NCBI RefSeq assembly: GCF_019393635.1
Contig: NC_057861.1
Location: 460,939,830-461,003,829 of the forward strand
DNA length: 64,000 bases
Source: Dromiciops gliroides
Lineage: Eukaryota > Chordata > Mammalia > Microbiotheria > Microbiotheriidae
Reading direction: 5' to 3'
Part shown: piece after piece, positions 23,795 to 36,713 of the stretch
Layout: each line of letters opens with the position of its first letter
Position numbering within the stretch: the first letter of the stretch is position 1
Position numbers and translations under genes: made by a program
Notes under the pieces: generated by a model
What the model was told of the DNA's origin: nothing
What the model saw: only the letters and a program-made list of their open reading frames with translations
Databases searched by the model: none

Positions 23795-24455
23795 AAAAAG
23801 TGTCATAATACTATGAAAACTGTTCATCTTAGTGAAGTTTTTTTTTTTCCTGTAAGTAAGGGAGACTTGATTGTATTTGTAAGTAGAGGGGCAAAAGCCA
23901 GAAGACAGGGAAAAAATTGAAGAGTAGAGAGAAAGAGAGGGGATGATTGATAGGTCAATCTTCTGAAGGATACAGGAGAAGATTTCATAAAGGTTACCTT
24001 GTAAAGGGCCTGGCCTTGGAAAGGCCATTGAAGACTGGTATAAAAGAGGAGAAAGTGGGAGATAATATCAAGGTACTGTGAGATGTAGAGAGGAGAGAAA
24101 AAAATAATTCCAGAGCCAATAGTTTCTATTTTCTCAGTAAAGTATGAGGTGAGGTTTTCAGCTGTGAGGGCCAGAGGAGGTAATGGTGCAAAAGGCTATC
24201 AGGAAAAGAGAAGTATGCAATAGCTTCTGTGGTAAGATCATCAATTAGAGAGAAATAAAAGAATGCCTTGCTGCAGTGAGAGCCCCGTGAAAGATCAGAT
24301 AACATAAATTGGTAGTGGGTGTAGGCAACAGTTGTATAACTTTCTTCAGCTCTATTTGGCAGCACATAAGTAGGAACAAAGGAGGCAGATGGTGGTATGA
24401 TAAATGCAGATAAAAATGAGAGATAATATCAGATCGTTTTCTGTCTTGGGGAGGG

Positions 24456-24484
24456 GGGAGAGAAGGGAGGGAGGGAGGGAGAAA
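24456..24484. repeat. GA/GGGA-rich tract
   Basis: Low-complexity GGGAGGGAGGGAGG sequence. Confidence 0.9.
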
Positions 24485-24518
24485 AATTTGGAACTGAAAA
24501 TCTTATAAAAACTAATGT

Positions 24519-24700
24519 TGAGGAGCAGCTAGGTGGCACAGTGGATAAAGCACTGGCCCTGGATTCAGGAAGACCTGAGTTCAAATTCAGCCTCAGACAT
24601 TTGATACTAGCTTTGTGACCCTGGGCAAGTCACTTAACCCTCAGTGCCCTGCCAAAAAAAACCCCAAAACCAAAACCAAAACAACAAAATAAACCCCACA
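24519..24700 (+). repeat. Short marsupial SINE
   Basis: Copy with a decayed core and an A/C-rich tail. The flanks AAAACTAATGTTGA and AAAACCTAATGTTGA are a target duplication with one indel. Confidence 0.9.
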
Positions 24701-24778
24701 AAAACCTAATGTTGAAAACTCTCTTTACCTCTAACTGGAAAATAATAAAATAGTTCTAAGACTAAAAAGAAATAAGAG

Positions 24779-24937
24779 GGGGCAGCTAGGTGGCACAGTG
24801 GATAAAGCACCGGCTCTGGATTCAAGAGGACCTGAGTTCAAATCCGACCTCAGACACTTAACACTTACTAGCTGTGTGACCCTGGGCAAGTCACTTAACC
24901 CTCATTGCCCCACAAAAACAAAAACAAAAACAAAAAA
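24779..24937 (+). repeat. Short marsupial SINE
   Basis: Full length with (CAAAAA)n tail, flanked by AAGAAATAAGA and AAGAAATGAGA. It carries features of both sublineages. Confidence 0.92.
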
Positions 24938-25021
24938 AAGAAATGAGATAATTCCTGCCCTCATGAAGCTGATAGTATAATTTGGAATAGAAAACCTAAA
25001 AGGTAATGAATAAACAAAATA

Positions 25022-25258
25022 TTTGTTGTGTTGTATACAACTCTTTGTGGCCTTATAGACTATACTGTCCATGGAGTTTTCTCTTGGAAAAGATACAGGA
25101 GTGGTTTGCCATTGCCATTTCCTTCTCCAACAGATTAAGGCAGAGTTAAGGGATTTGTACAAGGTCACACAGCTAGTAAGTATCTGAGGTCAAATTTGAA
25201 CTCAGGTTTTCCTGACTCCATTCCCAGCACTCTATCCACTAAGTCATCTAGCTATCTC
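25022..25258 (-). repeat. Mar1-type CORE-SINE
   Basis: TGTTGTATACAACTCTTTGTGG, GGTTTGCCATTGCCATTTCC, AAGGTCACACAGCTAGTAAG and a decayed head. Confidence 0.82.
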
Positions 25259-25513
25259 CAAAATAGTTAATGGTAAGTGCTAAATGAATTATATAGATGA
25301 TAAGTGCCACAGGGCACTTAGCATTCCAACATTAAAATTACCACCTTCTGGCTAAGCCGGATGGGACTTAAGAGATATTGATCAGTGTCTCTTTCTTCAA
25401 TGCTTAACCACGGTGTGGTGGTACCTCCGAGTTCTTGATGGATATGTGTACTACAAGCTTGGCCAGGTTCTCCCATGGTAGAAGGCCTTTGAGTATTAAC
25501 TTGGCAATGAAAT

Positions 25514-25722
25514 ATAGGTGGCTCAGTGGATGGAGTGCTGGGCCTGGAGTCAGGAATACTTGAGTTCAAATCTGGCCTTATATATTTACTAGCTGTGTGA
25601 CCCTGGGCGAGTCACTTTACCCTGCTTGCCTCACTTTCCTCATCTGTAAAATGAGCTGGAAGAGAAAACAACAAGCCACTTTAGTATCTCTGCCAAGAAA
25701 ACCACAAATAGGGTTGCGAAAA
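25514..25722 (+). repeat. Mar1-type CORE-SINE
   Basis: ATAGGTGGCTCAGTGGATGG head, GTGTGACCCTGGGCGAG core, CTCATCTGTAAAATGAGCTG and TCTGCCAAGAAAACC tail. Confidence 0.87.
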
Positions 25723-25754
25723 ATATACCCTAATAAATTCATGGATATTTTGAA

Positions 25755-25978
25755 GTATTGAAGTAAGAATAAAGCTGTACTTGGAGTGAAGAAGACCTGA
25801 GTTCAAATCTGGCTTCAGATACTTATTAGCTGGGTAAGTCTTGACTTTTGTGTGCCTCAGTTTCCTTATCTATAAAATGAGAATAAAATAACACCTACCT
25901 CCCAGAGTTGTTGTGAGGATAAAATGAGATAATATTGTAAACCACTTTGCAAAAGCACTATATAAACGATAACTAAAT
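25755..25978 (+). repeat. MIR-type CORE-SINE
   Basis: Head decayed; CAGTTTCCTTATCTATAAAATG, GTTGTTGTGAGGATAAAATG and CACTTTGCAAAAGCACTAT mark the 3' half. Confidence 0.8.
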
Positions 25979-26179
25979 AAAAAATCATAATTTAAATTGC
26001 ACATTCCATGCATAAAGGATAAAGTAGGTACAGATACTTTAATGATTGTTGACTTTGTCAATTTTAAATGTAAAAAAGTTATTATGGGGATTGGATTTGG
26101 GGGGGGGAGTGGGAGAAAGAGTTGTTTTAACTACCTTGACAGACTAAACTTAAATAAGCATTTAAACATGGAGAAAATG

Positions 26180-27960
26180 TAAGAGCCTTTTGAGTTAAAG
26201 CTCCAATCTGAAATGTATTAAATAAAGAAGATTCCTTTATGAAAGGCCTCTAAAGTTGTCTTACATTTCTTAAATCAATCTGTAGCACATAATCAGTAAA
26301 AACCATATCATTTAAACAGAAAAATCATAACTTAAGCACTCACCCTCATGCAGCTGTGTCCCATTATGGGCTGTAACTTAACACATGCATTTCAGAAGTT
26401 GTTAAAAGTGAGTTCAGGCTAACAAATCTATATTGTTAAAAATCTTTGGTGAGAAGAGACAGCAGCGTAAGAAGAAGGCCCTAGGTTTCACCACAAGACT
26501 GATGTCCAATATTTATATTGCATTATAATTTATTTAGACTGATTTTTAAAGGAATAAATAAAATCATAGCAGACATTAGCATTAAGATTTTAGAATAGCA
26601 TTCCTTAAAGCTGGCTCTTCTGGGGCAATGACTTTTCTCTGGGGCTGGATATTTTATCTCTGCCCAATGGTATATTTATTGGGAAAAAAAGAAAAGGAAA
26701 TGTGCTTAATATGCTCTGATTTTTAAAAAAAAATATGCCACTCATATCTGAATTGAGTGGAATGAAATCAACATCCTTTTAAAACATAAAATAGCTATAA
26801 AACATAAATATGTGAAATCAATCACGAATAGACTTTGGCTCATAAGAAATCCTATAATGTGGGAGTTAAAATGACCAGAATTCAAATTATTGTAATAAAA
26901 ATGTAATCAGTGTTCTAAATTTAGCTGGCAAGCCCCCCGAAGTTTATTGCTGTTTTCATGCAGGCACACAATGTGGTAATATCTGATAGTGCATTTCTGA
27001 GGGTTTTTCTTCTTGAGTACTTGCATATCTCAAATGTTGTTTCTTTAAATGTTTAAACTGAAAGTATATTAAAAAGTTGACTCATAAAATATGCACATTT
27101 AATGCACGCTTGGTTGTCAGAGAATTTTTGCTCTCTTACAGTACATTCAGCGAAATCCATGATTAAAAGAGGATTTTAAAAAATTAGACTTGTTGTCTGG
27201 TCTCAATTCTATGGAAGAGTAAAATGTCCTATCTTTTAAAAATAAAATGCTCACCAATTTGAGATAAATAAACCTTCCAGACATTTCCAAAATGCAAAGG
27301 TTTATTCACCTTAACTATGTAAATACATTATTTTCAAGAAATAATTATGTCTTGATATTCATTTTTACTGTTGTATGAATAGAATTGGGGGAAATTGAAG
27401 TGAAATTGTGACAGTATCATTGACATTTGTACAGTTAAAGGCCATCTCATACCCACAGAAGGGAAGAATAATTAACATGCCCTAGCTTTGGGCACAGACT
27501 GCTTTTCCACTAGAGACATTACCATGGAAACTTAGTGGGTCGGAAGTGACTGCCTGTCGGTGGACAGGCATTACTGAGAGTTCTCCAAGTTGCTATGGCT
27601 TTTGACCTTAAAGGATTTATGCAGAGAAGTGGTTTCCATGAGAAACTGGTGGGAGGAGATCTCTGGGAATCCATTCCAATCCATGCAGATATGGGACCCA
27701 GTGAGGGCTTGTGATTGTTGTTCACTTGACAGCTATGAGTGGAGAACAGTGGAAGTAATCATATTGGGAAGGGAGGGGAGAGGTGACTATACTCAAATAC
27801 ATAGTGGGTGAGTTTAGACCAGCCAGAGGAAAAGCATGCAATTCAGGCCAAAACATCAAATAGTGGCTTATGTGACCATCTGGGACTTCTCCACAGAGCC
27901 TTTGCTACCCCTGAAGCAAAGAGAAGCTTTCATTTACTTATCTACCACTTATTTTCTGCT
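26180..27960. other. SINE-free segment of LIX1 intron 1
   Basis: About 1.8 kb with no SINE or LINE that I recognise, against one short SINE per 2 kb elsewhere. It is AT-rich and has no coding signal. It may be a candidate regulatory region; see findings. Confidence 0.4.
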
Positions 27961-27984
27961 TTTCTCTCCAAGGGGTGAAAAGGA

Positions 27985-28255
27985 ATAAGTATTTATGTAA
28001 CACCTACTATGTGCCAGGCACTGTGCTAAGTGTTTTGCTTTAAAAAAAACAACCACCACAAAACAAACATCTTATTTGATCCTTACAACAACACTGGGGA
28101 GTAGGTGATATTATTATCCCCATTTTACAGTTGAGGAAACTGAGGTCAAGTGACTCACCCAGGGTCACCTAGCTAGTAAGTATCTGGTACTGGATTTGAA
28201 ATCAGGTCTTCCTGAGTCCAGTCCAGCACTCTATCCACTGAGCCACCAGCTGCCT
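27985..28255 (-). repeat. MIR-type CORE-SINE
   Basis: ACTATGTGCCAGGCACTGTG, ATTATTATCCCCATTTTACAG, TGAGGAAACTGAGG and a head ending in GAGCCACCAGCTGCC. Confidence 0.8.
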
Positions 28256-28814
28256 CCCCAATCTGGTGGGAGGAGAAATATGGAAGTGAGGAAATTAATT
28301 TGTTCTCTTCCTAAAATCTAGGCAATGCAGCTAGCATTTTGGAAGGTGTGTTTCTTTTGATTGTTTACTTTTCCTGCTATGTTGTTTTAAACTTTCTTTT
28401 TACTTTTGCTTCCATGCTATTTTATTAGGTAGTTAGTTGAATGGAGAATTTCCCAGTTTTGCCAAACAAATATTGAGAGCCTAATAATTACTAACAGGGG
28501 TTACAACTCTCATCTTTTTTCTCAATATGGAAGACAATTTTGACAAGACCATGGCCACAGAAAAATAAAGTGTGGTAGTTGGAGAGTGATTGTATAAACA
28601 CTATATCACTTCAGTGATCTACTGTTTTGTCTGTGTGGGTGCAAAGTCTGCCAGCTCATATCACAATCCTTTTTTTTTCAAGTGAAAAAAGTCTGTTTCA
28701 ATCTTCACTCAGAATTCATCGGTTCTCTCTGTGGAGGAGGATAGAATTTTTCATGATGAGTCTTTTGGAATTGTCTTGGATCATTGTCTTGACCAGAGTA
28801 CCTCTCTTCTTCAT

Positions 28815-28950
28815 GAGGAGGAGGAGAGGAAGGGGAAGAGGAAGAGGAAGAGGAAGAAAGGGAAGGGGAAGGGGAGGGAGGAGAGGGAAAGGGAGAAGAA
28901 GAGGAAGGATGAGGAAAGGAAGATAGGGAGGAGGAAAAAAGTAGGAGGAG
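28815..28950. repeat. Purine tract (GGAAGA/GGGAA)n
   Basis: About 135 bp of almost pure A/G on plus. The Arg/Gly/Lys-rich and Ser/Pro-rich frames across it are artefacts. Confidence 0.95.
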
Positions 28951-28984
28951 AGGTGATGGTGATGATAGCATCCCCAGGAGCAAT

Positions 28985-29170
28985 AGCTCTGATTTATGTA
29001 GCACTTTAAAGTTTGCAGTGTGCTTTACACACATTTCATTTGATCCTCACAAGAACCCTATAACATTATTATCCCCATTTCACAGCCAAGCAAATTGAGG
29101 CCGAGAGGCTAAGCGATTTGCCCAGGATCACATAGCTAGTAAATATATAAATCAAGTTTTGAACCTAGGC
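28985..29170 (-). repeat. MIR element
   Basis: TTTCATTTGATCCTCACAAG, ATTATCCCCATTTCACAG and ATTTGCCCAGGATCACATAGC. Confidence 0.75.
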
Positions 29171-29589
29171 CAAGGTAATTTGAAGTGGGAGAGAGTACTA
29201 GTAACTGGGGGAATAAAGGAAGGCTTCTTATTAGTTTTCATTTGTAACATGAACAGAAAATACTCATTTTTTTTTTACCAAACATTAGTGAGAAAAACCC
29301 ATAACTCCTGGGTGATGAATAGTTAATATATCATCTAAGGGAAATGCTGTGCAATGCACTATCCCACATCAGTAGATCAAGAAAAGAAAATATTCTCCAA
29401 GTATTTCTACTTGGATGAAGGTAACAATTCACATCCACCTCTCTCTCAGGACAAAAGTTGTCTTTTCATACCTTAACTTAGGAGAAAGTCCAGATTTAGA
29501 TGCACTTCCTACTCTAAGATCTGAACTTATGATTTAGATCAGGAGAAAATACAATTATTTCTAAGGTTCTTTCCAGCTCTAACTTCCCA

Positions 29590-29710
29590 TATTTAGACTT
29601 CAACCCCCTCATTTTAGAGATGGGGAAACAGGAACAGAGAGTTGAACTGATTTGTCCAAGACCATGCAGGACCAAGTGGCAGAGACAGGAATCAAAGGTT
29701 GAAATGTCTG
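29590..29710 (-). repeat. MIR fragment
   Basis: CCTCATTTTAGAGATGGGGA and TGATTTGTCCAAGACCATG are antisense MIR wording. Confidence 0.55.
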
Positions 29711-30181
29711 CTTTAGAACATTGGAAAAAGCATACAATTTTTGTATAATTTGGGGACAGTTTCTAGAATGTTTTTTCTTTGTCCATCGCCCTTACCACCA
29801 CCACTATCACATTCCTTCAGCTGTACCTCAGTAATAAAAGAATACTTGGACTATCTTTTTATTCTCCAACAATCCCCCCCTTTTCCTATGAGGGCCAGTA
29901 TTGTGCCAAGTAATGACCCATTTCTTTGGCATTAGGTGCCAGGAGATGGGAGGTGGATGAAGAGAAGGAAGGGCAGATTGTCCAGTCATTGACTGGCAGT
30001 TGGAGCAGGAAATTTACACCTGTTCTTGACTCACCCAGCTGGCTTGCTGGAAGCAGTCCTTCTGGTGCAGAGGCCAGGGCAGTGAGCCCAATATCAGCAA
30101 AAAGGCTCTTTTGCCAAAGAAATTAGAGGTGCATGTGACATCTTTGAAAGGCCTGCCTTTTTCTTCTTTCTTCTCAAAGAA

Positions 30182-30239
<58 letters not shown>
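30182..30239. repeat. (CA)n microsatellite
   Basis: About 28 uninterrupted CA units. Confidence 0.98.
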
Positions 30240-30241
<2 letters not shown>

Positions 30242-32104
30242 AATCTGCTATGATTCAGCACCAAAAAGTCAAATAATCTTTTTCACATTTATTTCATACT
30301 CATGGTATCTGGATATTTCAGCATTAGAAATATTTTCTGTATAAGGATATACCCTACTGGTCTTTTAGTTACTTAGGTTATTTCTCAGAATAAAGAAAAG
30401 CCATGGGGCTTAGCATTGGATTAGCAATTTCATTTTTGTACAACTCTTTTCATGTCACAGTGGATGGCATTTGGGGGTAAGTGATTGTTGCTTTCCTTCC
30501 CCAAAACCATCTGATCAAATTTTAATTGTGTGTTTAAAAAGTACAAGGTTATGCCCCTGGAAACACTGAGGTGCCCTATATAGTAATGCTGGTTTCCTGA
30601 AAGATATGTTTTCCTTTACCTCTTGCCTTCTACTCTACTTTCTATCCTAAACTGTGGATAGTTTCTGATTTTTGCATGTAACGAGGAGGTGGGGTCATGC
30701 TATTTCAATTTCTATAATGCAGAATAAGTTTCTTGAGTCCATAAAGGGCTCAGAGCAGACCATGGGATCATGCTGCTCTCTGCTTCCTCGTATCACTTTC
30801 TACTACCCTAAACTCTAATCTTGAGACTCAGAGGACCTCTCATGACCAGGGCCAGCTGGATCACCCAAAGACCATTTTCTCTTTTATTAATGAATTTTAC
30901 TCTAATGGAAGAGAGAGAGGTTCCTTCTATCCCTTTATTACCTCAAGTAGCCTGGAATCCAGGCAAGTACCAATGCAGATGTTGACAAGTCAAGAAGAAA
31001 TAAATGCCCGTTACATCTTGCCTGAGGGGCAAAGTAACTTCCAACTTAATTTAGAAGGAAAAATCTGGCAGAACAAAACAGTGTACCAATCTTCATCTTT
31101 CTCTATTATCCCCAAATAAATAACTTAAACAAAAATGACACCTGGCAAGCAACATTGTTCAACTCTCAGAAATCAGAACGCCAAACCGAAGACCTACCAA
31201 GGAAGACAGAAACTGCATAACTACAGATGCAAAGGAGAAATCTGTAAATTATTGGACTACAAAAATCGTTCCACATGCATTTGCCTTTCAGATAGTTCTC
31301 TACCTAAAGTCCAATCTCTCTGGCCTTTGTAATACGAAACCTACTGTAGATAAGACAAAATGTACAGATAGTCTGTTTTGGAGAAGGATATTAAATTGGT
31401 TCCAGAAAGCAAGCTACATGACAAACAGTTTAAGGGCATTACTAAAATGGGAAGCTTTGATTTCATAATTATTCATTATTAATGGAAAGACAATCAAACC
31501 GATTCCAAAGAAGTTTTTTCCATCAGCATGTGTCAATTTCATGTTAATATTTCAGAGGGCAGAAATCTCAGGCAATTTTATTGACCCTTTAACTGCAGAA
31601 AATAATTTCAAAATTGGTTACAGAAGGAAAAAATATTAAAAAGGAAAAAATATAGAGAGGTGATTGATTTTTCTTGAAAGTTTTTGCAGTAAACAAACAT
31701 GTTTAAGAGGTTAAAAGACATGCCCAATTTACCTTCATAGCTGAGTCATGGAGAAGAAGAAAAAATAATTCTAAAGATTCAGGCACTAATTGTTATTTCA
31801 AAGACACTTTTAACTGTACTTTCACAACTGTGAAATAACTTTTTGAAAAGTTAGTTTAGTCTTTTAAAAAATTCCAAATTACTGCTATTTTTCAAAGAAA
31901 AACTTCTAAAATATTTGTGAAACACATCCCAGGCAAAATAATCCAGTGAGCAACATTCCCATGTGAAAGGGAATCGTTTTTCTGAAATCAGGAATGAGTT
32001 AACTATCAGTTATAACATATCATCCAGCTACAGAAAGACTTAACAGAAACAAAACGTAAATAGGATGTGACTAGAACATTTTAGAACTATTATCTGAACA
32101 GTCA

Positions 32105-32500
<396 letters not shown>

Positions 32501-32778
32501 AAACTAATCATATGAAATGTTTCCCCCTTTCCTTCCAAATATCTACTGAATGGACCGAAGCAGACAGATTTTGGCTTCTTCTTCTTGTTGTTAAACTGTG
32601 ATTCTACCTCCTGCTCCTCTTCCCTTGGGAGTTTGAAAACAAGATGTAAAATTTCTCAACTAAATTCCTTACATAGCAAATATAGAAAACTTGAAGTCCC
32701 TTCCAGAGAGGATGAGTATAACAAGTATAGCCATGCAACTTCTCATTTTGCAAAGGACAATTACATATAAGCTAAATG

Positions 32779-33030
32779 AAGCAGCTAGGTGGTATAGTGG
32801 ATAGAATGCTGGGCCTGGAATCAGGAAGACATCTTTCTGAGTTCAAATCTGATCTTAGACACTTTCTATCTGAGCGGCTCTAAGCAAGTCATTTAACTGT
32901 TGGTCTCAGTTTCCTCATCTGTAAAATGAGTTGGAGAAGGAAATGGAAAACTACTCCAGTATCTTTGCCAAGAAAAGCCCAGATGGGGTCACAAAGTTGG
33001 ACAAGACTGAAATGAAATGATGCAACACCA
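32779..33030 (+). repeat. Mar1-type CORE-SINE
   Basis: GCAGCTAGGTGGTATAGTGG head, CAGTTTCCTCATCTGTAAAATG, GAGAAGGAAATGG, TCTTTGCCAAGAAAAGCCC and GGACAAGACTGAAATG. It lies about 0.55 kb upstream of the LIX1 start. Confidence 0.87.
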
Positions 33031-33329
33031 AAAAAATGCAGTAAGCAGTTGGTTTATGCTTGCTGTTTGAATTCACAAAAAAACAGTCACAGAAGTCAAG
33101 TTCTCCTGCCCTAACCATAATCACTTCTGATGGCTATCACAAGGATAATGGCTGGACTTGTTTCACAGCTGGTCTTCTCTATTACTAATTCTTTAAAGGA
33201 AAATCCATTCACTAAACTCCCTACAACTATTTAGATACACATTTTCATCTTCTCACTTTTACAAGGATGACACTTCTAAACAGAATTTCAAATATGAGAA
33301 ATTGAGGAAAATAACTAGAATGTATTTTT

Positions 33330-33460
33330 TTTCAGGGCAATGAGGGTTAAGTGACTTGTCCAGGGTCACACAGCTTGTCAAGTGTCCGAGACCAAATTTG
33401 AACTCAGGTCCTCCTGAATCCAGGGCTGGTGCTTTATCCACTGCGCCACCTAGCTGCCCC
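33330..33460 (-). repeat. Short marsupial SINE
   Basis: Flanked by TAGAATGTATTTTT and TAGTATGTATTTTT, a target duplication with one substitution. Confidence 0.92.
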
Positions 33461-34394
33461 CTAGTATGTATTTTTGAAAGGAGTTCATGACAATGATATG
33501 AAGCTCTGAAACGATGAATACTCTAAAAATGATGAATCAAATGAGTCAGTAGGGAGAAATCCTATCTTCTTTTTCCTATATTTTATACCTCACATAGTAG
33601 TCTACTTAGTAAAAAAAAAATTGGCTGAGAAAGGAAACAGGGGGACTCTGGGATTATGTTGCAGCAACAAGGATCTGGGATTGACAAAAAGATGTGAGAC
33701 ACTGGAGCATATTAACAAAGGAGGCTTAAGAATCATTTTCACATGAATTTTTAAGTATAAATTAGCAGTTATGGAAACAGGAGAACTTTCAAGATGACTT
33801 CCCAAGATGCCTTACAGTTTTAGGAGTCTGTAAATGTTTTATTACTAGACAGAATTCCATCTGCTTTATATCCCTTCAAGTTTAAATAAAAGGATAATTT
33901 TTTTTCATGATTAAGTACTCTGTAGATGGGTATAGTTAATAAAGAGAAGAGAATGATATACTTAATAAAGAGAAGAGATGAGAATTGTTTTACCAATTAC
34001 TGATGTAATGATGATTCCCTCCAATGATAATCTTGTTCCAATGCCTCAATTTAGCATGACAGAGACTGTGAGTTCTCAAAGGCTGGTTGTATCAGTAGAG
34101 AACAGTTCTGGGAGTAAGGGGTGGACAAGCAAATTCTACCACTCTGGGGAATTTTCAAGCGTGGCCCACCCAGGATCAGCCAAGCTAAATAAAAAGTGTT
34201 GAACAGCAGGTGCCAAATTTTACTGGCCTTATGAAGGCCTTCTACAAGGACACAGTATAGATCTCTGAGAGACAGAAACCCTTAGAGAGTGTGGGGGGAA
34301 AAGAGGTGGTTCTTGAATTTCAAGCAGTTCTAAATTCATTCTCCCTTGTGGGTAGGGCATTATAGGTAGTACTATAAATTATCAGGGCAAACAT

Positions 34395-34590
34395 TTAGTA
34401 GCTGGTGACCCTAGACAAGTCATTTAACCTCTGTTTGCCTCAGTTGACTTATCTGGAAAATGGGCATAATGATAGTACCTATCTCCTGCAGTTGTTGTGA
34501 GGATCAAATGAGATAATATTTGTGGAGTGCTTACCACAGTGCCTGGCTCCTAACAGGTTCTACATAAATGCTAGATATTATTATTATTAT
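34395..34590 (+). repeat. MIR element
   Basis: TAGCTGGTGACCCTAGAC, TGCCTCAGTTGACTTATCTG, GTTGTTGTGAGGATCAAATG and a TTATTATTATTATG end. Confidence 0.8.
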
Positions 34591-35247
34591 GATAGAATCC
34601 TATTGGAAAAAAGAGAGAGAGATGGCTTGAGCATGATTTAGGTATGAATCCTTCCTGTTTTAACTGGTGTCTTATATTAAAGGTTTTGTGAGTCTGAATG
34701 TCTGCATGGGAGGTGAAGGTTTCTTTCATTTCATTTTAAAAGCAGAGATGTAAGGCAAGATTTTATGTTTCTAGAGGAAACCCTGAATTGAGCCAACTGA
34801 GTCAAATGTTCATGTTCCCAAGGGAAACCCTTGTGTGTCAGCCTTGGGAATGCCCCTCACTGGTGATGCCTCCATTCATGAAATCACATGCGTTTTAAGG
34901 TGTTAAAGCATTGGAATAAGCATCTTCTACTTCAACTCCTCAAGGATCTGTGATTTTATTAGCATGAGGACTCCTTTAAATTGGAGATCTTAACTCCTTC
35001 ACCCTTTCCTAAAACTTCGTAAGTTTCTATGGTTAAAAAACAACAACAACAAATCTATGACCTGCTTTCTGTTAAGCTCCAGTGAACTTAGCTAGGATGG
35101 TTGACATACAACAGATATACTCTGTCACTAGACTGCTACTTGTAATTATAGCTAAGCAGGACCTGCCAAAGATTATGGTACGCTGTTATGTCAAAGACTA
35201 TGCTCCAAGCCAGCACCTTGTCTACACCAGGAGAAGGCTTAATATAG

Positions 35248-35521
35248 TACTTTGTTGTTGTTGTTCAGTTACTTTGGTCATTTCAGTCATATTCCATTCT
35301 TTGTTGACCCCATTTGGAGTTTTCTTGACAAAGATATGGGGGTGGTTTGCCATTTCCTTCTCCAGCTAATTTTACAGATGCAGGACCTGAGGCAAACAGG
35401 GTCAAGTGACTTGCCCAGGGTCACACAGCTAGTAAGTGTCTGAGGCCAGATTTGCACTCAGAAAGACAAGGTTTCTTGACTCTAGGCCTGGCATTCTCTC
35501 CATTGTGCCACCTAGCTGCCA
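35248..35521 (-). repeat. Mar1-type CORE-SINE
   Basis: GTTGTTGTTGTTCAGTTAC, CCCCATTTGGAGTTTTCTTG, CAAGTGACTTGCCCAGGGTC and a head at GCCACCTAGCTGCC. Confidence 0.87.
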
Positions 35522-35571
35522 CAGTATACTGTTAAGTCCTATAGGACTTAACTGGAGGCTAATGACTTGTT

Positions 35572-35747
35572 GTTCATCATTCATTCTGGAAAAGGACCAT
35601 GACACTGGGGTGAAGTCCTGACTTGCACTGAATTGGATTTAAGTGAGGGAGGGCTGTGCAAGGTCACCAACCTCACTCTCTCCTCCAGAGCCATCTGGAG
35701 GTCCAATGGCAAGACATATATCAGGACAATTGGAGGTAGCCCGGGAT
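35572..35747. repeat. Unassigned marsupial repeat, copy 3
   Basis: TTGCACTGAATTGGATTTAAG, GCTGTGCAAGGTCACCAACC and CCAATGGCAAGACA parallel the copy at 12550-13000. Confidence 0.5.
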
Positions 35748-35749
35748 GT

Positions 35750-35877
35750 TTAAGGCAATTGGGATTAAGTGACTTGCCCAGGGTCACATAGCTATTAAGT
35801 GTCTGAGGTGAGATTTGAACTCAGGTCCTCTTGACTCCAGAGCCAGTGCTCTATCCACTGAGCCACCTAGCTGACCC
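35750..35877 (-). repeat. Short marsupial SINE
   Basis: Starts AAGGCAATTGGGATTAAGTG and ends at the head CCACCTAGCTGACCCC. It abuts the unassigned repeat. Confidence 0.88.
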
Positions 35878-35929
35878 CCGGGCTAGTGACTACTATTTAA
35901 TGAATACACATAGGATCATGGATTCTTAG

Positions 35930-35995
35930 GATAGGGTGTACCAAAAGTCTTAGTGCTGTTTTAAGTTTTAATTGCACTTAGATTTTGTATAATAT
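35930..35995. mobile_element. Mariner terminal-repeat remnant
   Basis: AGGGTGTACCAAAAGTCTTAG followed by GTTTTAAGTTTTAATTGCAC is typical of one end of a mariner-like element. The other end was not found. Confidence 0.55.
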
Positions 35996-35999
35996 ATTT

Positions 36000-36186
36000 A
36001 GAGTTGGAAAGGTATGTAGAAGTCATCTAGTCCAGCTACCTCCTTTTATAGATGAAGAAACAGAGGCCCAGAGAGGTTAAGTCACTTGTCCAAGGTCACA
36101 CAGTAGCAAGTGACAGCGACAGGATTTAAAAGCAGGTTCTCTGATTCCAAATGCAGTATTCTTTTCCATTGTACTATCATGCCTTT
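36000..36186 (-). repeat. MIR-type element
   Basis: TAGATGAAGAAACAGAGGCCC, GAGAGGTTAAGTCACTTGTCC and AAGGTCACACAGTAGCAAG. Confidence 0.78.
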
Positions 36187-36466
36187 CATCAGGAATTACA
36201 AACTGCAAAGATTATATAAAAGGAACTGCTCTCAAGAACTTTTTAAGAGTGTAAAAAAATGTTGTTACCAAGACAGAAATTCAAGTGTTTGTTTATACTT
36301 TGAAGTTCTGTGGCTACACAAAATAGGTTAGAAAGTAGTGGTCCTTGGTCCCTGGACATTTACAACCTAAAACAGATAACTCTGAGAAGAAATCGTATTT
36401 CAAAGAATCTGTGATATCATCTTGCCTTCATTGGTGTTCTATCCCTGCTCATCCTATATACTTCTT

Positions 36467-36617
36467 TTTTTTTTTTTTTTTGGCAGGGCAATGAGGGTTA
36501 AATGACTTGCCCAGGGTCACACAGCTAGTAAGTGTCAAGTGTCTGAGGCTGGACCTGAACTCAGGCACTCCTGAATCCAGGGCCGGTGTTTTGCCACTGT
36601 GCCATCTAGCTGCCCCC
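36467..36617 (-). repeat. Short marsupial SINE with 17-bp target-site duplication
   Basis: CATCCTATATACTTCTT is at 36450-36466 and 36618-36634. Confidence 0.96.
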
Positions 36618-36713
36618 CATCCTATATACTTCTTATCCTTATTCTTCCATAGATCCTCCATGTAGAATACAACTAACATGCTGGGAGCCTTTTCTTAAAG
36701 GTGCTTTACATCT

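Noticed and set aside
28627-29034. Arg/Gly-rich and Ser/Pro-rich frames of about 100 codons
   Set aside because: Both strands of one purine tract; low-complexity artefact.
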